Shown: positions 1 through 8,491 of the stretch, one piece after another
Position numbering within the stretch: the stretch's first letter is position 1
How the letters are laid out: every line of letters starts with the position of its first letter
Assembly: GCA_958452575.1 (NCBI GenBank)
Contig: CAUDUM010000006.1
Location: forward strand, 129,477-193,476
Origin: an uncultured Eggerthellaceae bacterium
GTDB lineage: Bacteria > Actinomycetota > Coriobacteriia > Coriobacteriales > Eggerthellaceae
Direction: 5' to 3'
Length of the DNA stretch: 64,000 bases
Notes under the pieces: generated by a model
The model's database searches: none
What the model was told of the DNA's origin: nothing
The model's input: the letters and a program-made list of their open reading frames with translations, nothing else
Translations under genes and position numbers: made by a program

Positions 1-23
1 CCGGTCAGAGGTCCTTTGCCCAT
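1..23 (-). CDS. 5' end of a truncated gene, product unknown
   Basis: A minus-strand ATG at 21-23 is preceded by a strong GGAGG ribosome binding site 7 bases upstream. Only seven residues (MGKGPLT) lie inside the window. It follows the two dehydratase subunits in the same direction after about 105 bases, so it is probably the next gene of that operon. An activator ATPase or a CoA-linked enzyme would fit there, but the visible residues do not identify it. Confidence 0.6.
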
Positions 24-50
24 GATTGTTCCTCCTTGTCGGATTAACCT

Positions 51-77
51 GCCGCACGGTCATTTTCGCCGTGCGGC
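51..77 (-). other. Intercistronic stem-loop
   Basis: GCCGCACGG (51-59) pairs with CCGTGCGGC (69-77) around a 9-base loop. No T-run follows on the minus strand, so it looks more like an mRNA processing or stability hairpin than a strong terminator. Confidence 0.5.
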
Positions 78-128
78 TTGCCGGCGGGATGCGGTTTGCG
101 CATCCCGCTCAGTACCAATGAAAGCGAA

Positions 129-1481
129 CTACTTGTCGGAGTTCGGGATGACCTTGGTCTCGATGAATTCCTCCACCATGGCCATCATGTTGTCGCGCGA
201 AAGCTTGCGCGGGTCCACCGGGTCGGCGACGAAGCGCAGCACCGGGATGCCGGCGTCCTCGAGCGCCTTGGCGATGAAGTAGGAGCCCTCGATGTTCTGC
301 ATGCAGCTGTCGGGCACCATGTACACGACGCCGTCGATGCCGTTGGTCTTGGCCTCCTTGACGAACCACTGGGCGTTCCAGGGCGGCATGTGCAGCACGT
401 CCTGCATCGGCAGCTCGCGGGCCGCCAGGCAGCGCAGCGGATCCTCTTCCACGTGGTAGCGGATGTAGGTGTCGGCGCCCATGGCCAGGTACATCGACCA
501 CACGAAGGCGGCGCCGTACTTCTTCTCGAAGGTCTGGTAGAACTCGAAGTCGTGCCACAGGCCGCGGCCGATCCACATCAGGCGGTACTTCTCGTTGGGC
601 ACCGCGTAGTCGTGGGCGTCGGCGAGCGCCTTGACCTCTTCGTAGAGGCTCTTGGCGTGATCCACGGCCCACTGGGTGCCGCGCTGCCACTGGGCCTGCA
701 TGACCGCGTTGATGGTGTCGACGACGGTGACAGGCGCCGGACGCGAGACGGCGATGAGGTCGCGGGTCTTGCGATACCACTCCTCCTGCTGGTTGATCAG
801 ATGCATGACCTCGATAAACTTCTGCTTATCGAACATATGCCCCGTCTCTTCCTCAAGGAAGCGGATGAGCTCCTGGAAGTCGTGCACGAACTCGTCCAGA
901 CGGTCGGAGTCGAGCAGGTCCTCCCAGTAGTAGGGGGCCAGATCCCACCACTTGTCCGGCGTCTTGCGGGTCTGCGTGACGTCGATGACGTAGAGCTTGG
1001 CGCCCCAGTTCTTGCTGAACAGCTCGAAGATCTTGTTCTGACAGTCGCAGCACAGACGCGTGATGGCGACCGTCGGCTTGGGCAGGCCGCCCCACGGTCC
1101 CAGAGGCTTGCCCTCCTCGTCCACGGCGTGATCGTCGGGATCGAGGCTTTCGGCCAGGGGCGTGGCGCAGTAGGTGCACAGGTCGTCGCGGTAGCCGGCC
1201 TCGCGCAGCAGGCCGAAGTACTTCTTGCCCATGCGCTTGGCGGAGCAGATGGCGCTCCACCACTGGTTGACCACGAACGGGATGTCCATGGCGCGCAAGA
1301 TCTCGATCGGGACGTCGGCGTTGATGTAGGCGAACGGCAGGTTCTCCGTCTCCACGCGGTGCTTCAGATCCTGGAACCACTGCTTCTGGTAGGCGCTGGC
1401 GGCGGCGGTGGCCTTCAGGCGCTTGACCGCCTTGCTCTTGCTCTTGCCCGCTTCGGGCGCTTTGTTCTGAGTCTCGGCCAT
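129..1481 (-). CDS. 2-hydroxyacyl-CoA dehydratase / benzoyl-CoA reductase family subunit (HgdB/BcrB-like)
   Basis: A 450-residue protein of the HgdB/BcrBC family. These are oxygen-sensitive cytoplasmic Fe-S enzymes that use ketyl-radical chemistry on CoA thioesters, either dehydrating 2-hydroxyacyl-CoA or reducing aromatic CoA. The N-terminal 30 residues are a Lys/Ala-rich tail. Candidate cluster ligands are present in all three expected regions: C79 and C102/C105 (LCTYC), C144/C145/C147 (LCCDC) and C393 (PDSC) before the final Rossmann-like stretch. Its ATG overlaps the stop of the upstream subunit by one base (TAATG), so the pair is translationally coupled and probably forms a heterodimer. 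The ATP-dependent activator such enzymes need is not in the window. Family is certain; substrate unknown. Confidence 0.85.
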   Translation of the reverse strand: MAETQNKAPEAGKSKSKAVKRLKATAAASAYQKQWFQDLKHRVETENLPFAYINADVPIEILRAMDIPFVVNQWWSAICSAKRMGKKYFGLLREAGYRDDLCTYCATPLAESLDPDDHAVDEEGKPLGPWGGLPKPTVAITRLCCDCQNKIFELFSKNWGAKLYVIDVTQTRKTPDKWWDLAPYYWEDLLDSDRLDEFVHDFQELIRFLEEETGHMFDKQKFIEVMHLINQQEEWYRKTRDLIAVSRPAPVTVVDTINAVMQAQWQRGTQWAVDHAKSLYEEVKALADAHDYAVPNEKYRLMWIGRGLWHDFEFYQTFEKKYGAAFVWSMYLAMGADTYIRYHVEEDPLRCLAARELPMQDVLHMPPWNAQWFVKEAKTNGIDGVVYMVPDSCMQNIEGSYFIAKALEDAGIPVLRFVADPVDPRKLSRDNMMAMVEEFIETKVIPNSDK

Positions 1482-2650
1482 TATGCCCTCTCCCCCTTCA
1501 GTTCCTCAGCGAACGCGGCCAGCTTCTCAGGCAGGTCCTCGTTCTTGGAGACAGGCCACTGCATGCGGAAGAACGCGGCCGTCTTGACGCCCTTGGCCTC
1601 AAGCGACTTGCGCTGCTCGGGGTAATCCCACGAGGCGGAGACGTCGCGGTCGTGCATGTAGAACACCACGCCGTCGGCATTGGTGGCCGCAGCGTCGGCG
1701 TCCAGGGTCGCCACGCGGTCGGCGACCAGCGTGCGGTTGGTGCGCGCGGGAGCCAGCATGTAGCGGTTGACGACGGCCAGCATCGGATCGATGTCCGTGC
1801 GGCAGTCGGCGGAGAAGTAGCGGTCGCCCCAGTCGTGGTCCTCGCCCACGACCACGCAGCCGGTGGCCTCGATGGCCTCGTAGAGGTCGGTCGAGTCCTG
1901 CGGCGTGCCGGTCATGAACACACGCGGGCCGTCCAGCTCGGGCCAGCTCTGCGCATCCTGCGCCACCTGGCGGACCAGCTTGGCGTGCTCGGCGCGATCC
2001 ATGAAGAAGCCCGCACCGGTGATGACCAAAGCCTCGGTGCCGGTGACACGCGGCTTGTCGGCGCGGCGAAGCGCCTGGACCTCGCGCAGAGCGGCGTGCT
2101 GGTCGTTGCACACCTCGAAGGCAGCCTCGAGCTCCTCGTCGGTGATCAGGCGGCCGGTCCACTTCTCGACAGCGTCCTTGAAGCGGGCGACGACCTTCTC
2201 GTTCTCCTCCTGGTACATGCGGCGGCGCACCCACAGCCAGTCGATCCACTCGACGGGCGGCACGCGCAGCTGACGCTCGGAGCGGCGGATCTCACGCAAG
2301 TACAGCCACATGCGCAGCTCGAAGTCGCTGGTGTGCGAGACGGCCAGATGGTCGCAGAACACATCGTAGGTGCCGTCCACGATCTTCTCGAACGTGGTGA
2401 AGATGGAGGGCTCATAGGCCTGCTCCAGATAGATGTTCGCGTAGTTCAGCTCCTTGCCGGGATCCGAAGCCACGCGGATGGGGAGCATGCCGGCGGCGAT
2501 GATGATCTCGTCGGGCACGTCGGTGCCCAGCTCGGCGACCACCTTTCCGCCTTGCTCCTTCCAAGCGAGCGCCGCCTTGTCGCGGTTGGTGTACGCATCG
2601 TACAGCGCCGCGAACGCCTTGCTCTGCTTGGCGCAATCTCGAATTGCCAT
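1481..2650 (-). CDS. 2-hydroxyacyl-CoA dehydratase family second subunit, cysteine-poor
   Basis: A 389-residue partner of the downstream subunit, in the same superfamily (HgdA/BcrC-like). The start ATG has a GGGGAG-type site in the reverse complement of 2655-2663. Of the three cysteine positions that normally ligate the [4Fe-4S] cluster, only C99 (VFCDHL) is visible. The region that usually reads CPxxxS has YEPSIF, and the C-terminal cysteine segment reads HDRDVSASW with no Cys. This suggests the subunit carries no conventional cluster and may be structural or bind a different ligand set. It lies between the transporter gene and the Cys-complete subunit, in one operon. Confidence 0.8.
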   Translation of the reverse strand: MAIRDCAKQSKAFAALYDAYTNRDKAALAWKEQGGKVVAELGTDVPDEIIIAAGMLPIRVASDPGKELNYANIYLEQAYEPSIFTTFEKIVDGTYDVFCDHLAVSHTSDFELRMWLYLREIRRSERQLRVPPVEWIDWLWVRRRMYQEENEKVVARFKDAVEKWTGRLITDEELEAAFEVCNDQHAALREVQALRRADKPRVTGTEALVITGAGFFMDRAEHAKLVRQVAQDAQSWPELDGPRVFMTGTPQDSTDLYEAIEATGCVVVGEDHDWGDRYFSADCRTDIDPMLAVVNRYMLAPARTNRTLVADRVATLDADAAATNADGVVFYMHDRDVSASWDYPEQRKSLEAKGVKTAAFFRMQWPVSKNEDLPEKLAAFAEELKGERA

Positions 2651-2706
2651 TGAGAATTCTCCCCTCTATTGAACGTTATGCTCGAAACGAGCACGGGGTG
2701 TATTCC

Positions 2707-2740
2707 GGGGAGGCGCCGCTCTTGCGGGCGGAGCCTCCCC
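2707..2740 (-). other. Stem-loop between transporter and dehydratase genes
   Basis: GGGGAGGC and GCCTCCCC form an 8-bp stem, extended by CCGC/GCGG inside. No T-run follows on the minus strand, so it probably attenuates or processes the mRNA within the operon rather than ending it. Confidence 0.5.
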
Positions 2741-2788
2741 ACCCAGGCGTCTCTCAGGACGTCTGGGGCAGTGCCTTCAAGCTACTTC

Positions 2789-4093
2789 CTACAGCGGAAT
2801 GAGGCCGATGGCCACGCAGGCAGCCAGAATGACCCAGCTGAACAGGATGCAAGGCACGAACTGCGTCTTGATCTGGTTCTTCACGTCCATGCCGGCCAGC
2901 TCCAGAGCCAGATACGGCGTGGGGGTGAACAGGCACAGGTTCGTCGCAACGGTGTGGACTGCAAAGTAGGTTGCCATGAAGGCGACCGGATCCACGCCCA
3001 GCGGCTGAGTGAGCGCGCCGATGGTGGGCACGACGATAGCAGGAGAAGCATTGCCCAGGATGATCTGCAGCGGGATGCACAGCGCGCAGACGACGAACGG
3101 CAGGTGGATCAGAACGTCGCCCGACAGGCCGGCGGTGAGGTACACAGCCAGGTCGTTGAAGGCGCCGGTGCCGTTGGCAACGCCCAGGTACAGGGCCAGG
3201 CCGAGCAGCGTGATGATGATGTTGATGAGCTTGCCGCCCTGAGCGCGCAGGTAAGCGCCCTGCTTCTTGGCGGAACCGTAGTTCGTGAGCAGCAGGATGA
3301 TCAGGCCGACGGCAAAGCCGATCTGGGCATTGACCAGACCCGCGAACAGCAGCACGATGATGGCGATCGTGAGAATGGTGTCGAAGATCATCAGACCCTT
3401 GTTGGTGATCTCGACCTTGGTCTCCTCGTCGATCTTGGCCTTCATCGTTGCAAACTCTTCCTCGGACAGCTTCTTGAAGTGGCGCATCTGACGCACACCG
3501 GAGCCGACGGCGATGATGAACGAAACGATGACGTGGATGACGATGACCGGGATGAGCATGTTCACCATGGTCATGGCGTCGCTGCTGACGTATGCGGAGT
3601 ACTCGTTGACGGCGATGCACCAGGGCATGTAGATGAGAGCACCGGCGCCGAAGGTGTAGACCATCATCAGCGAGGAGTTCTTCATGTTCATGCTCTCATA
3701 GAGCGGGCGCATTGCGGGCAGCGTGGTCACGCAGGACACAGCGCCGGAGCCGGAAAGGATCGACACCATAGCCAGCAAGTTGGTGCAGCAGGAAACGACG
3801 ATGGCGTTGTTGCCGACGCGCTTCATAACCCAGCGGGTGAGCACCTTGAAGATGTTGGCTTCAACGAGGATGTTGAAGTACAGGATGGCGAAGACCATCA
3901 GGAAGATCGTGCCTCCCAAGGTGGTCATGCCGGAGGTCAGGAAGCCGTTCAGGTCCCTGAAAGTGAAGCCCATGATCAGAGCGCCGACGACCGACACGCC
4001 TGCAAAGATCAGGCCCGCGTTCATAACGCCCTTGAGCAGCAATGCCACGATGGCGACAATCATCAAGATTGCCACGATCATAGTTAGAGTCAT
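2789..4093 (-). CDS. Ion-transporter superfamily carboxylate permease (CitMHS-like)
   Basis: A 434-residue polytopic membrane protein starting at MTLTMIVAIL, placed by AAGGAG five bases before the ATG at 4093. It has about 11-12 hydrophobic segments in two halves. Each half carries a re-entrant Ser/Gly/Pro motif (SGSGAVSCVTTLP and GNASPAIVVPT), typical of the IT superfamily (CitMHS, DASS and related carriers), which move organic acid anions with H+ or Na+. A charged cytoplasmic loop (LSEEEFATMKAKIDEETK) separates the halves. It is the first gene of the operon that continues into the dehydratase subunits, so it probably imports their substrate acid. The substrate cannot be told from the sequence. 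Confidence 0.8.
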   Translation of the reverse strand: MTLTMIVAILMIVAIVALLLKGVMNAGLIFAGVSVVGALIMGFTFRDLNGFLTSGMTTLGGTIFLMVFAILYFNILVEANIFKVLTRWVMKRVGNNAIVVSCCTNLLAMVSILSGSGAVSCVTTLPAMRPLYESMNMKNSSLMMVYTFGAGALIYMPWCIAVNEYSAYVSSDAMTMVNMLIPVIVIHVIVSFIIAVGSGVRQMRHFKKLSEEEFATMKAKIDEETKVEITNKGLMIFDTILTIAIIVLLFAGLVNAQIGFAVGLIILLLTNYGSAKKQGAYLRAQGGKLINIIITLLGLALYLGVANGTGAFNDLAVYLTAGLSGDVLIHLPFVVCALCIPLQIILGNASPAIVVPTIGALTQPLGVDPVAFMATYFAVHTVATNLCLFTPTPYLALELAGMDVKNQIKTQFVPCILFSWVILAACVAIGLIPL

Positions 4094-4309
4094 AGCAACT
4101 CCTTTTCCCTTGCCGCGTTCGCGCATAGATCTTCGCCGCACGTGTTACCATGCAAAGAGCATCCCCGTGCGAGCGCGGCTTTTTCTGCTTTGTCCCCTGG
4201 CGGCGGCCCGCATGTCGCAGTGCAAAGCCGCCGCCGTTCGTGCAGCCCGTGGGACGCTGGCGCCATGACGGCATTGGGAGGGAAGCCCGCATGGCGCCCG
4301 CGGTTTCGA

Positions 4310-4351
4310 CCGGGCTTTCGAAGCAACGCGTCCGACGTTTCGAAAGCCCGG
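4310..4351. repeat. Perfect 13-bp inverted repeat in a 537-base gap
   Basis: CCGGGCTTTCGAA (4310-4322) and TTCGAAAGCCCGG (4339-4351) flank a 16-base spacer. It sits in the gap 4094-4630, between the transporter start and the LysR-gene terminator. Besides the terminator, nothing else convincing is seen there. It may be an operator or leader hairpin for the transporter-dehydratase operon. Confidence 0.6.
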
Positions 4352-4568
4352 CGGCCCGCAGACCTGCAAAGGTTCTGGGTTCGATGCAGACTGTCGACGC
4401 GTTATCCGGAATAGACGCCTTCAGGCCGCATTTCGCCCAACCCCTTGTCTGCCATACTACGGAGCCGCTTGGACGCGCGGAATAAACAGGTCGACAGAGG
4501 TTGTGGAGACAATATGTTTACCCGGCAGTTGAACTGGGGCTATCGAGCAGGATTCGAAAACAAGCCGT

Positions 4569-4598
4569 TAAAAAAAGCGCCCGTCAAAAGATGGGCGC
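4569..4598 (-). terminator. Intrinsic terminator of the LysR gene
   Basis: On the minus strand GCGCCC and GGGCGC pair around a short loop, and a run of seven T follows. It lies about 30 bases past the stop at 4631. Confidence 0.85.
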
Positions 4599-4630
4599 GC
4601 GTGCGGGATAATAATTGCGGGCGGCGGTTG

Positions 4631-5524
4631 TTAGGGGCCGTACGGGGAATCGCGCAGAGCCCCCTTGATACTCTCGACCAGCTCCATATCGAGTTGGGGT
4701 AGCGTGGTTTGGATGACGATTTGAGTGAGCAGAGGATCCTCCTGTTCGGGCGTCACGATGAGATCCGAACTCCAGAGCGGAAGCGTGGAGTCAAACGCCC
4801 TGATGAACGTGATGCAGTCATCGGGCTTGCTCAAAAGCCTGGCGATGTACTCCTTGTCCGTTTCGCGGAACTTGAGTTCAAAGCCCATTTTCTGGCAGCG
4901 CTGCTCGAGGATCTGCACCCAGGTGAAGCTGGAGTACTCGCCGAGCACGGTGAGCCTGCGGAAGTCGTCATTGCACAAATAGCCCCGCCGCCCCACCTCG
5001 CTGTCCTTGTTGACCAAAGGCACGAAAGAATACGAGCATAATTTGGCATTGGGCAGGTCAGGAAGCGGATCGAGCTCGGCGGAGAGGAAGCGGTAATCGT
5101 AACCGCCTTCGAGGAGTATCTTGGCAAGGCGATTCTCCGGTTCGCGTATCATCACCGCCTCCACAGGGGAATCGGGATGCGCCGCGGTGTATGCCTCCAC
5201 GCCGCTTCTTATCACGTCCCCCAGCATCGAGTCGCGCCCGATGAGATAGCGCGTTCGCTGCGATTGCTTCAATTCGGCAAGATAGCGGTAGATGTCGTCT
5301 TCGGCATCGACCATGTTCTGGAACATGCCTTTGAGGTGCGTCGCCTGCTCGGTGGGCACCATGCCGTGCGGAGTGCGCACGAACAGCCTGACACCGAGTT
5401 TGGTCTCGAAACGCTTGAGGGAGCGGGAAAGCCCTTGAGGGGAGATGTAGAGGTCGTTGGCAGCTTGGGACATGCTGCCATCCTTGTAGATGGCAAGGAA
5501 ATACCTCACTTCATCCATGTTCAT
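4631..5524 (-). CDS. LysR-family transcriptional regulator
   Basis: A 297-residue protein with a typical N-terminal winged helix-turn-helix. MDEVRYFLAIYKDGSMSQAA and SPQGLSRSLKRFETKLG (residues 3-45) match the LysR DNA-binding domain. The C-terminal two thirds is a poorly conserved effector-binding domain. The start at 5524 is supported by GGAGGG seven bases upstream; an ATG two codons in is an alternative. It is encoded upstream of, and on the same strand as, the transporter-dehydratase operon, but separated by its own terminator and about 540 bases. It is therefore a likely separate regulator of that operon, responding to the substrate or its CoA product. Confidence 0.9.
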   Translation of the reverse strand: MNMDEVRYFLAIYKDGSMSQAANDLYISPQGLSRSLKRFETKLGVRLFVRTPHGMVPTEQATHLKGMFQNMVDAEDDIYRYLAELKQSQRTRYLIGRDSMLGDVIRSGVEAYTAAHPDSPVEAVMIREPENRLAKILLEGGYDYRFLSAELDPLPDLPNAKLCSYSFVPLVNKDSEVGRRGYLCNDDFRRLTVLGEYSSFTWVQILEQRCQKMGFELKFRETDKEYIARLLSKPDDCITFIRAFDSTLPLWSSDLIVTPEQEDPLLTQIVIQTTLPQLDMELVESIKGALRDSPYGP

Positions 5525-6018
5525 TATGGCCCTCCTTTCCCCTCGTTTTGCAAAGACCGCACCTAGCGCAAACTAGGCTCCCGTCATACCGCCGTTCGCG
5601 ATTCCCTTATCCAAGAAAGGCCGAGGATGCCTAGAATCGTATGGTTCCGAGCTGACATTATTGCACTAAATCTAGCATTGCCTAACAGTTTTTCCCTTGC
5701 TTCCACGCATTTTTTTGCCATATCGTTTCCATCGGAATTCGTTATCGAATCATATTGGTCATAGTTTGCTTTTACCTATTTATCCAGTTCAAGATGCGTT
5801 TTCAAAATGATACCCCCCTCGCGGATGCGATCATTGTCGCTTTCGCTCGATGCCGCCCGCCCTTGCGCGAAAGGCGGGGCATGGTCTAAACTGTTGCGAC
5901 GCAAGCGGCAGTCGCTGCCAGTCCCCACGGCAAGGCCGCATGCACCAAGGGAGGTCGCACAACACGCACGCCGTCGCGTCGGTGCTTCGCCTGCGCGACT
6001 TCGACCAGGAGCCTTTCC
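5525..6018. other. Intergenic gap, AT-rich core
   Basis: This 494-base gap separates the divergent LysR gene and the 6019 gene. The part around 5640-5810 is much more AT-rich than the rest of the window and probably holds the promoters of both genes. No single promoter can be named with confidence and no coding potential is seen. Confidence 0.5.
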
Positions 6019-6528
6019 ATGGACATCACCAACCTCGTCACCGCCATCCTGTTCTTGGTGGTCGCATTCGTTTGCTGGCGCTGGTACACCGCCCTGAGCG
6101 AGGAGAACACGGAGAAAAGCAAGAACGCTCTCACGCACGCCAATGCGAGCGCGCAGGGCATCATCATCGGCGTGGAGCGTCTCAACGCCGCCTCCATGAT
6201 CGAGGATTCCACCAACCTGCTGCATGTGGAATACGAGGCGAAGGGCGAAACCCGCCGCAGCACCGTCAAGGTGACCCGCACGGTGTACAACCGCTATCTG
6301 AGCATTTTGCGCAAGCTAAACCGCCAGTACAAGAAGTCCGAAAGCGGGCTGCCCCCCAAAGAGGTGCTGCCCACCATCGAGCTGCACTACCGCAAAATGG
6401 ATCCCGATACCGTTTGGTGCGACTACTCCATCAAAAACGAGCGCAAGCAGAACAAGATGTTCCTGCTGCTGGCTGCAATCAGCCTGGTGGCGGCCGTCAT
6501 CTTCGGCTACAACGCCATCGCCGGCTAG
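6019..6528 (+). CDS. Conserved-looking small membrane protein, function unknown
   Basis: A 169-residue protein with a hydrophobic segment at residues 5-22 (ILFLVVAFVCWRW) and another near 146-165 (FLLLAAISLVAAVIFG), just before a short C-terminal tail. The roughly 120-residue loop between them is hydrophilic, with strands typical of a small soluble domain. The start has AGGAG eight bases upstream. I do not recognise the family. It stands alone between divergent or convergent neighbours and gives no operon clue. Confidence 0.75.
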   Translation: MDITNLVTAILFLVVAFVCWRWYTALSEENTEKSKNALTHANASAQGIIIGVERLNAASMIEDSTNLLHVEYEAKGETRRSTVKVTRTVYNRYLSILRKLNRQYKKSESGLPPKEVLPTIELHYRKMDPDTVWCDYSIKNERKQNKMFLLLAAISLVAAVIFGYNAIAG

Positions 6529-6596
6529 CTCGCAGAGAAAGATAGCATCCAGAGTCGCGAATCGTTCGTCGGACTGCTTGTCCCGCATGGTAGTCC

Positions 6597-6632
6597 CATG
6601 GCCGAAATGACGACAACGCCATTTCGGCCATG
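6597..6632. repeat. 13-bp perfect inverted repeat
   Basis: CATGGCCGAAATG (6597-6609) and CATTTCGGCCATG (6620-6632) around a 10-base loop, between the convergent 6019 gene and cysS. Likely a terminator-associated or bidirectional hairpin for the plus-strand gene. Confidence 0.6.
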
Positions 6633-6661
6633 TGCGGTCGCGTCAGTTTCGCGAGAAAACA

Positions 6662-6694
6662 CGGAGGCCTCCCGCACGCAGCGGGAGGCCTCCG
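6662..6694 (-). terminator. Intrinsic terminator downstream of cysS
   Basis: CGGAGGCCTCCCGC and GCGGGAGGCCTCCG form a perfect 14-bp stem with a 5-base loop. On the minus strand TGTTTTC follows. It lies about 55 bases beyond the cysS stop. Confidence 0.8.
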
Positions 6695-6749
6695 TTTGCA
6701 AACCACGCCACTGTATCTTCGTTGGACCTGAGCGAGGAGCAGAACCCCC

Positions 6750-8258
6750 TTACCCTCCGAACATCACGCGCGCGCCCTGGGGGGTGTCCTCGATGATGAA
6801 GCCCATGCCCGCCAGGCCGTCGCGCACGGCGTCGGCGCGGCCCCAGTCCTTGGCCTTGCGCGCATCGGCGCGCGCCTCGAGCAGCGCGTCGACCGCCTCG
6901 CGCTTGTTGGAGCCATCGTATCCCGCCTGCTCCTTGGCGAGCTCGAGCACGCCGTCGGGCCAAAGCGTCGCCTCGCAGGCGCCGTCGTCGCCGCACGTGC
7001 CGCTCACGCCCAGCACACCCATCAGCTCGACGATGGTGTCGCGCGCCTCGGTGACCGCCGCAACGTCGGCAGTCGCGATGGTCGTGTCGCCGAGCTGCGC
7101 GTTGAGCGCCGTCACCAGCTTGCAGATCTCGCCGGCGGCCTTGCAGGTGTTGAAGTCGTCGTCCATGCCGGCGATGAACTCGGTGCGCAGCGCGAGCACG
7201 TCCGCCTGAAGCGCGGCGGAGTCGATCGTGGCCGGGCCGTCTGTCGCGGTGGACAGCAGCCAGTCGAGGTTGCGCACCGTGTTGCGGATGCGGCACAGCG
7301 CTGAGTTGGCCTCCTCCAGGCGCTCGTCGGAGAAGTCGAGCGGGCTGCGGTAGTGGGTCTGCAGCATAAGGAAGCGCAGCACCGCGGGCTCGGTCGTCTG
7401 CAGCACGTCGCGCAGCAGCTTGAAGTTGCCCAGCGACTTGCTCATCTTCTCGGAGTTGATACGCAGCATGCCCGTGTGCATCCAGTGCTCGGCGAACGTG
7501 CAGCCGCACGCCGCCTCGCTCTGAGCGCGCTCGTTTTCGTGGTGCGGGAAGATCAGGTCCCCGCCGCCGCCGTGGATGTCGAACGGCAGCCCCAGGTATT
7601 TGCGCGACATGGCGGAGCACTCGATGTGCCAGCCGGGGCGGCCCATCCCCCATGGCGACTCCCAAGCGGGCTCGCCGGGCTTGGCTGCCTTCCACAGCGC
7701 GAAGTCGAGCGGATCGCGCTTGCGGTCCTCAAGCCCCTGCCCGTCGGCGCGCAGCTCGCGATGGCCGCCCTCCATCTCGTCGATGTTGCGGCCGGAAAGC
7801 GCGCCGTAGCCCTCGTAGGAGCGCACGGCAAAGTACACGTCGCCCTCCGCCTCGTAGGCATGACCTCCGTCGATGAGCTGCTGCACGAGCTCGATCATCG
7901 AGGATATCTCCTCGGTCGCCTTGGGGCGGATGTCGGGGTCGAGCACGCCTGCGGCATGCATGTCCTCGATGAAGGCCTGGGTGTACTCCGCTGCCACCTC
8001 GGCGGCGGTGCGGCCCTCTTCGTTGGCCTTGTTGATGATCTTGTCGTCGACGTCGGTCACGTTCTGCACGAACGTCACATCGTAGCCGCGCCACATCAGG
8101 TAGCGGCGGATCACGTCGAAGCTGATGAAGGTGCGCGCGTTGCCGATGTGGATGTAGTTGTAGACGGTCGGCCCGCACACGTACATGCTCACCTTGCCGT
8201 CCTCGAGCGGCACGAAGTCGACCTTCTTATGCAGTTTGGTATCGTATAGCTTGATCAT
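6750..8258 (-). CDS. cysS: Cysteinyl-tRNA synthetase
   Basis: A 502-residue class I aminoacyl-tRNA synthetase charging tRNA-Cys. It has the HIGH-type motif as HIGN in YNYIHIGNARTF with the adjacent zinc Cys (CGPTVYNY), a further zinc-ligand region WHIECSAMS with HHENE, and KMSKSLGN as the KMSKS loop. It is a little longer than the usual 460-480 residues; the additions are loops near 155-170 and in the C-terminal anticodon region. The start has AAGGAG six bases upstream. A 233-base gap with an inverted-repeat element separates it from ispF, and it has its own terminator. Confidence 0.97.
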   Translation of the reverse strand: MIKLYDTKLHKKVDFVPLEDGKVSMYVCGPTVYNYIHIGNARTFISFDVIRRYLMWRGYDVTFVQNVTDVDDKIINKANEEGRTAAEVAAEYTQAFIEDMHAAGVLDPDIRPKATEEISSMIELVQQLIDGGHAYEAEGDVYFAVRSYEGYGALSGRNIDEMEGGHRELRADGQGLEDRKRDPLDFALWKAAKPGEPAWESPWGMGRPGWHIECSAMSRKYLGLPFDIHGGGGDLIFPHHENERAQSEAACGCTFAEHWMHTGMLRINSEKMSKSLGNFKLLRDVLQTTEPAVLRFLMLQTHYRSPLDFSDERLEEANSALCRIRNTVRNLDWLLSTATDGPATIDSAALQADVLALRTEFIAGMDDDFNTCKAAGEICKLVTALNAQLGDTTIATADVAAVTEARDTIVELMGVLGVSGTCGDDGACEATLWPDGVLELAKEQAGYDGSNKREAVDALLEARADARKAKDWGRADAVRDGLAGMGFIIEDTPQGARVMFGG

Positions 8259-8312
8259 GCTGGATCTCCTTGGAAACTAGAGGCTCGCAAAGTGCACGGG
8301 ATTCGGGCGGGA

Positions 8313-8489
8313 AATGCAGGGTAATGCGCGTTGGACGACAATGATAATCCCTTTTGGAGCCGTTGCAACCGCAACAGGGCAAATCGGCTCCGCAAAAGCC
8401 CAGGTCAAGAATAATCCTCCGACCCGGATCGACCGACGAGGGAAAACTCCCTCCCTCGAGCGTCGTCCAACGGGCGTTTCTCTGCATTC
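8313..8489. repeat. 177-bp element bounded by imperfect inverted repeats
   Basis: The left end AATGCAGGGTAATGCGCG continues into TTGGACGAC (to 8339). The right end (8462-8489), read on the other strand, begins AATGCAGAGAAACGCCCG and continues into the same TTGGACGAC. The ends match in about 22 of 27 positions with one indel. The inside has no gene. It looks like a small MITE-like or structured intergenic element between ispF and cysS. Confidence 0.5.
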
Positions 8490-8491
8490 TC

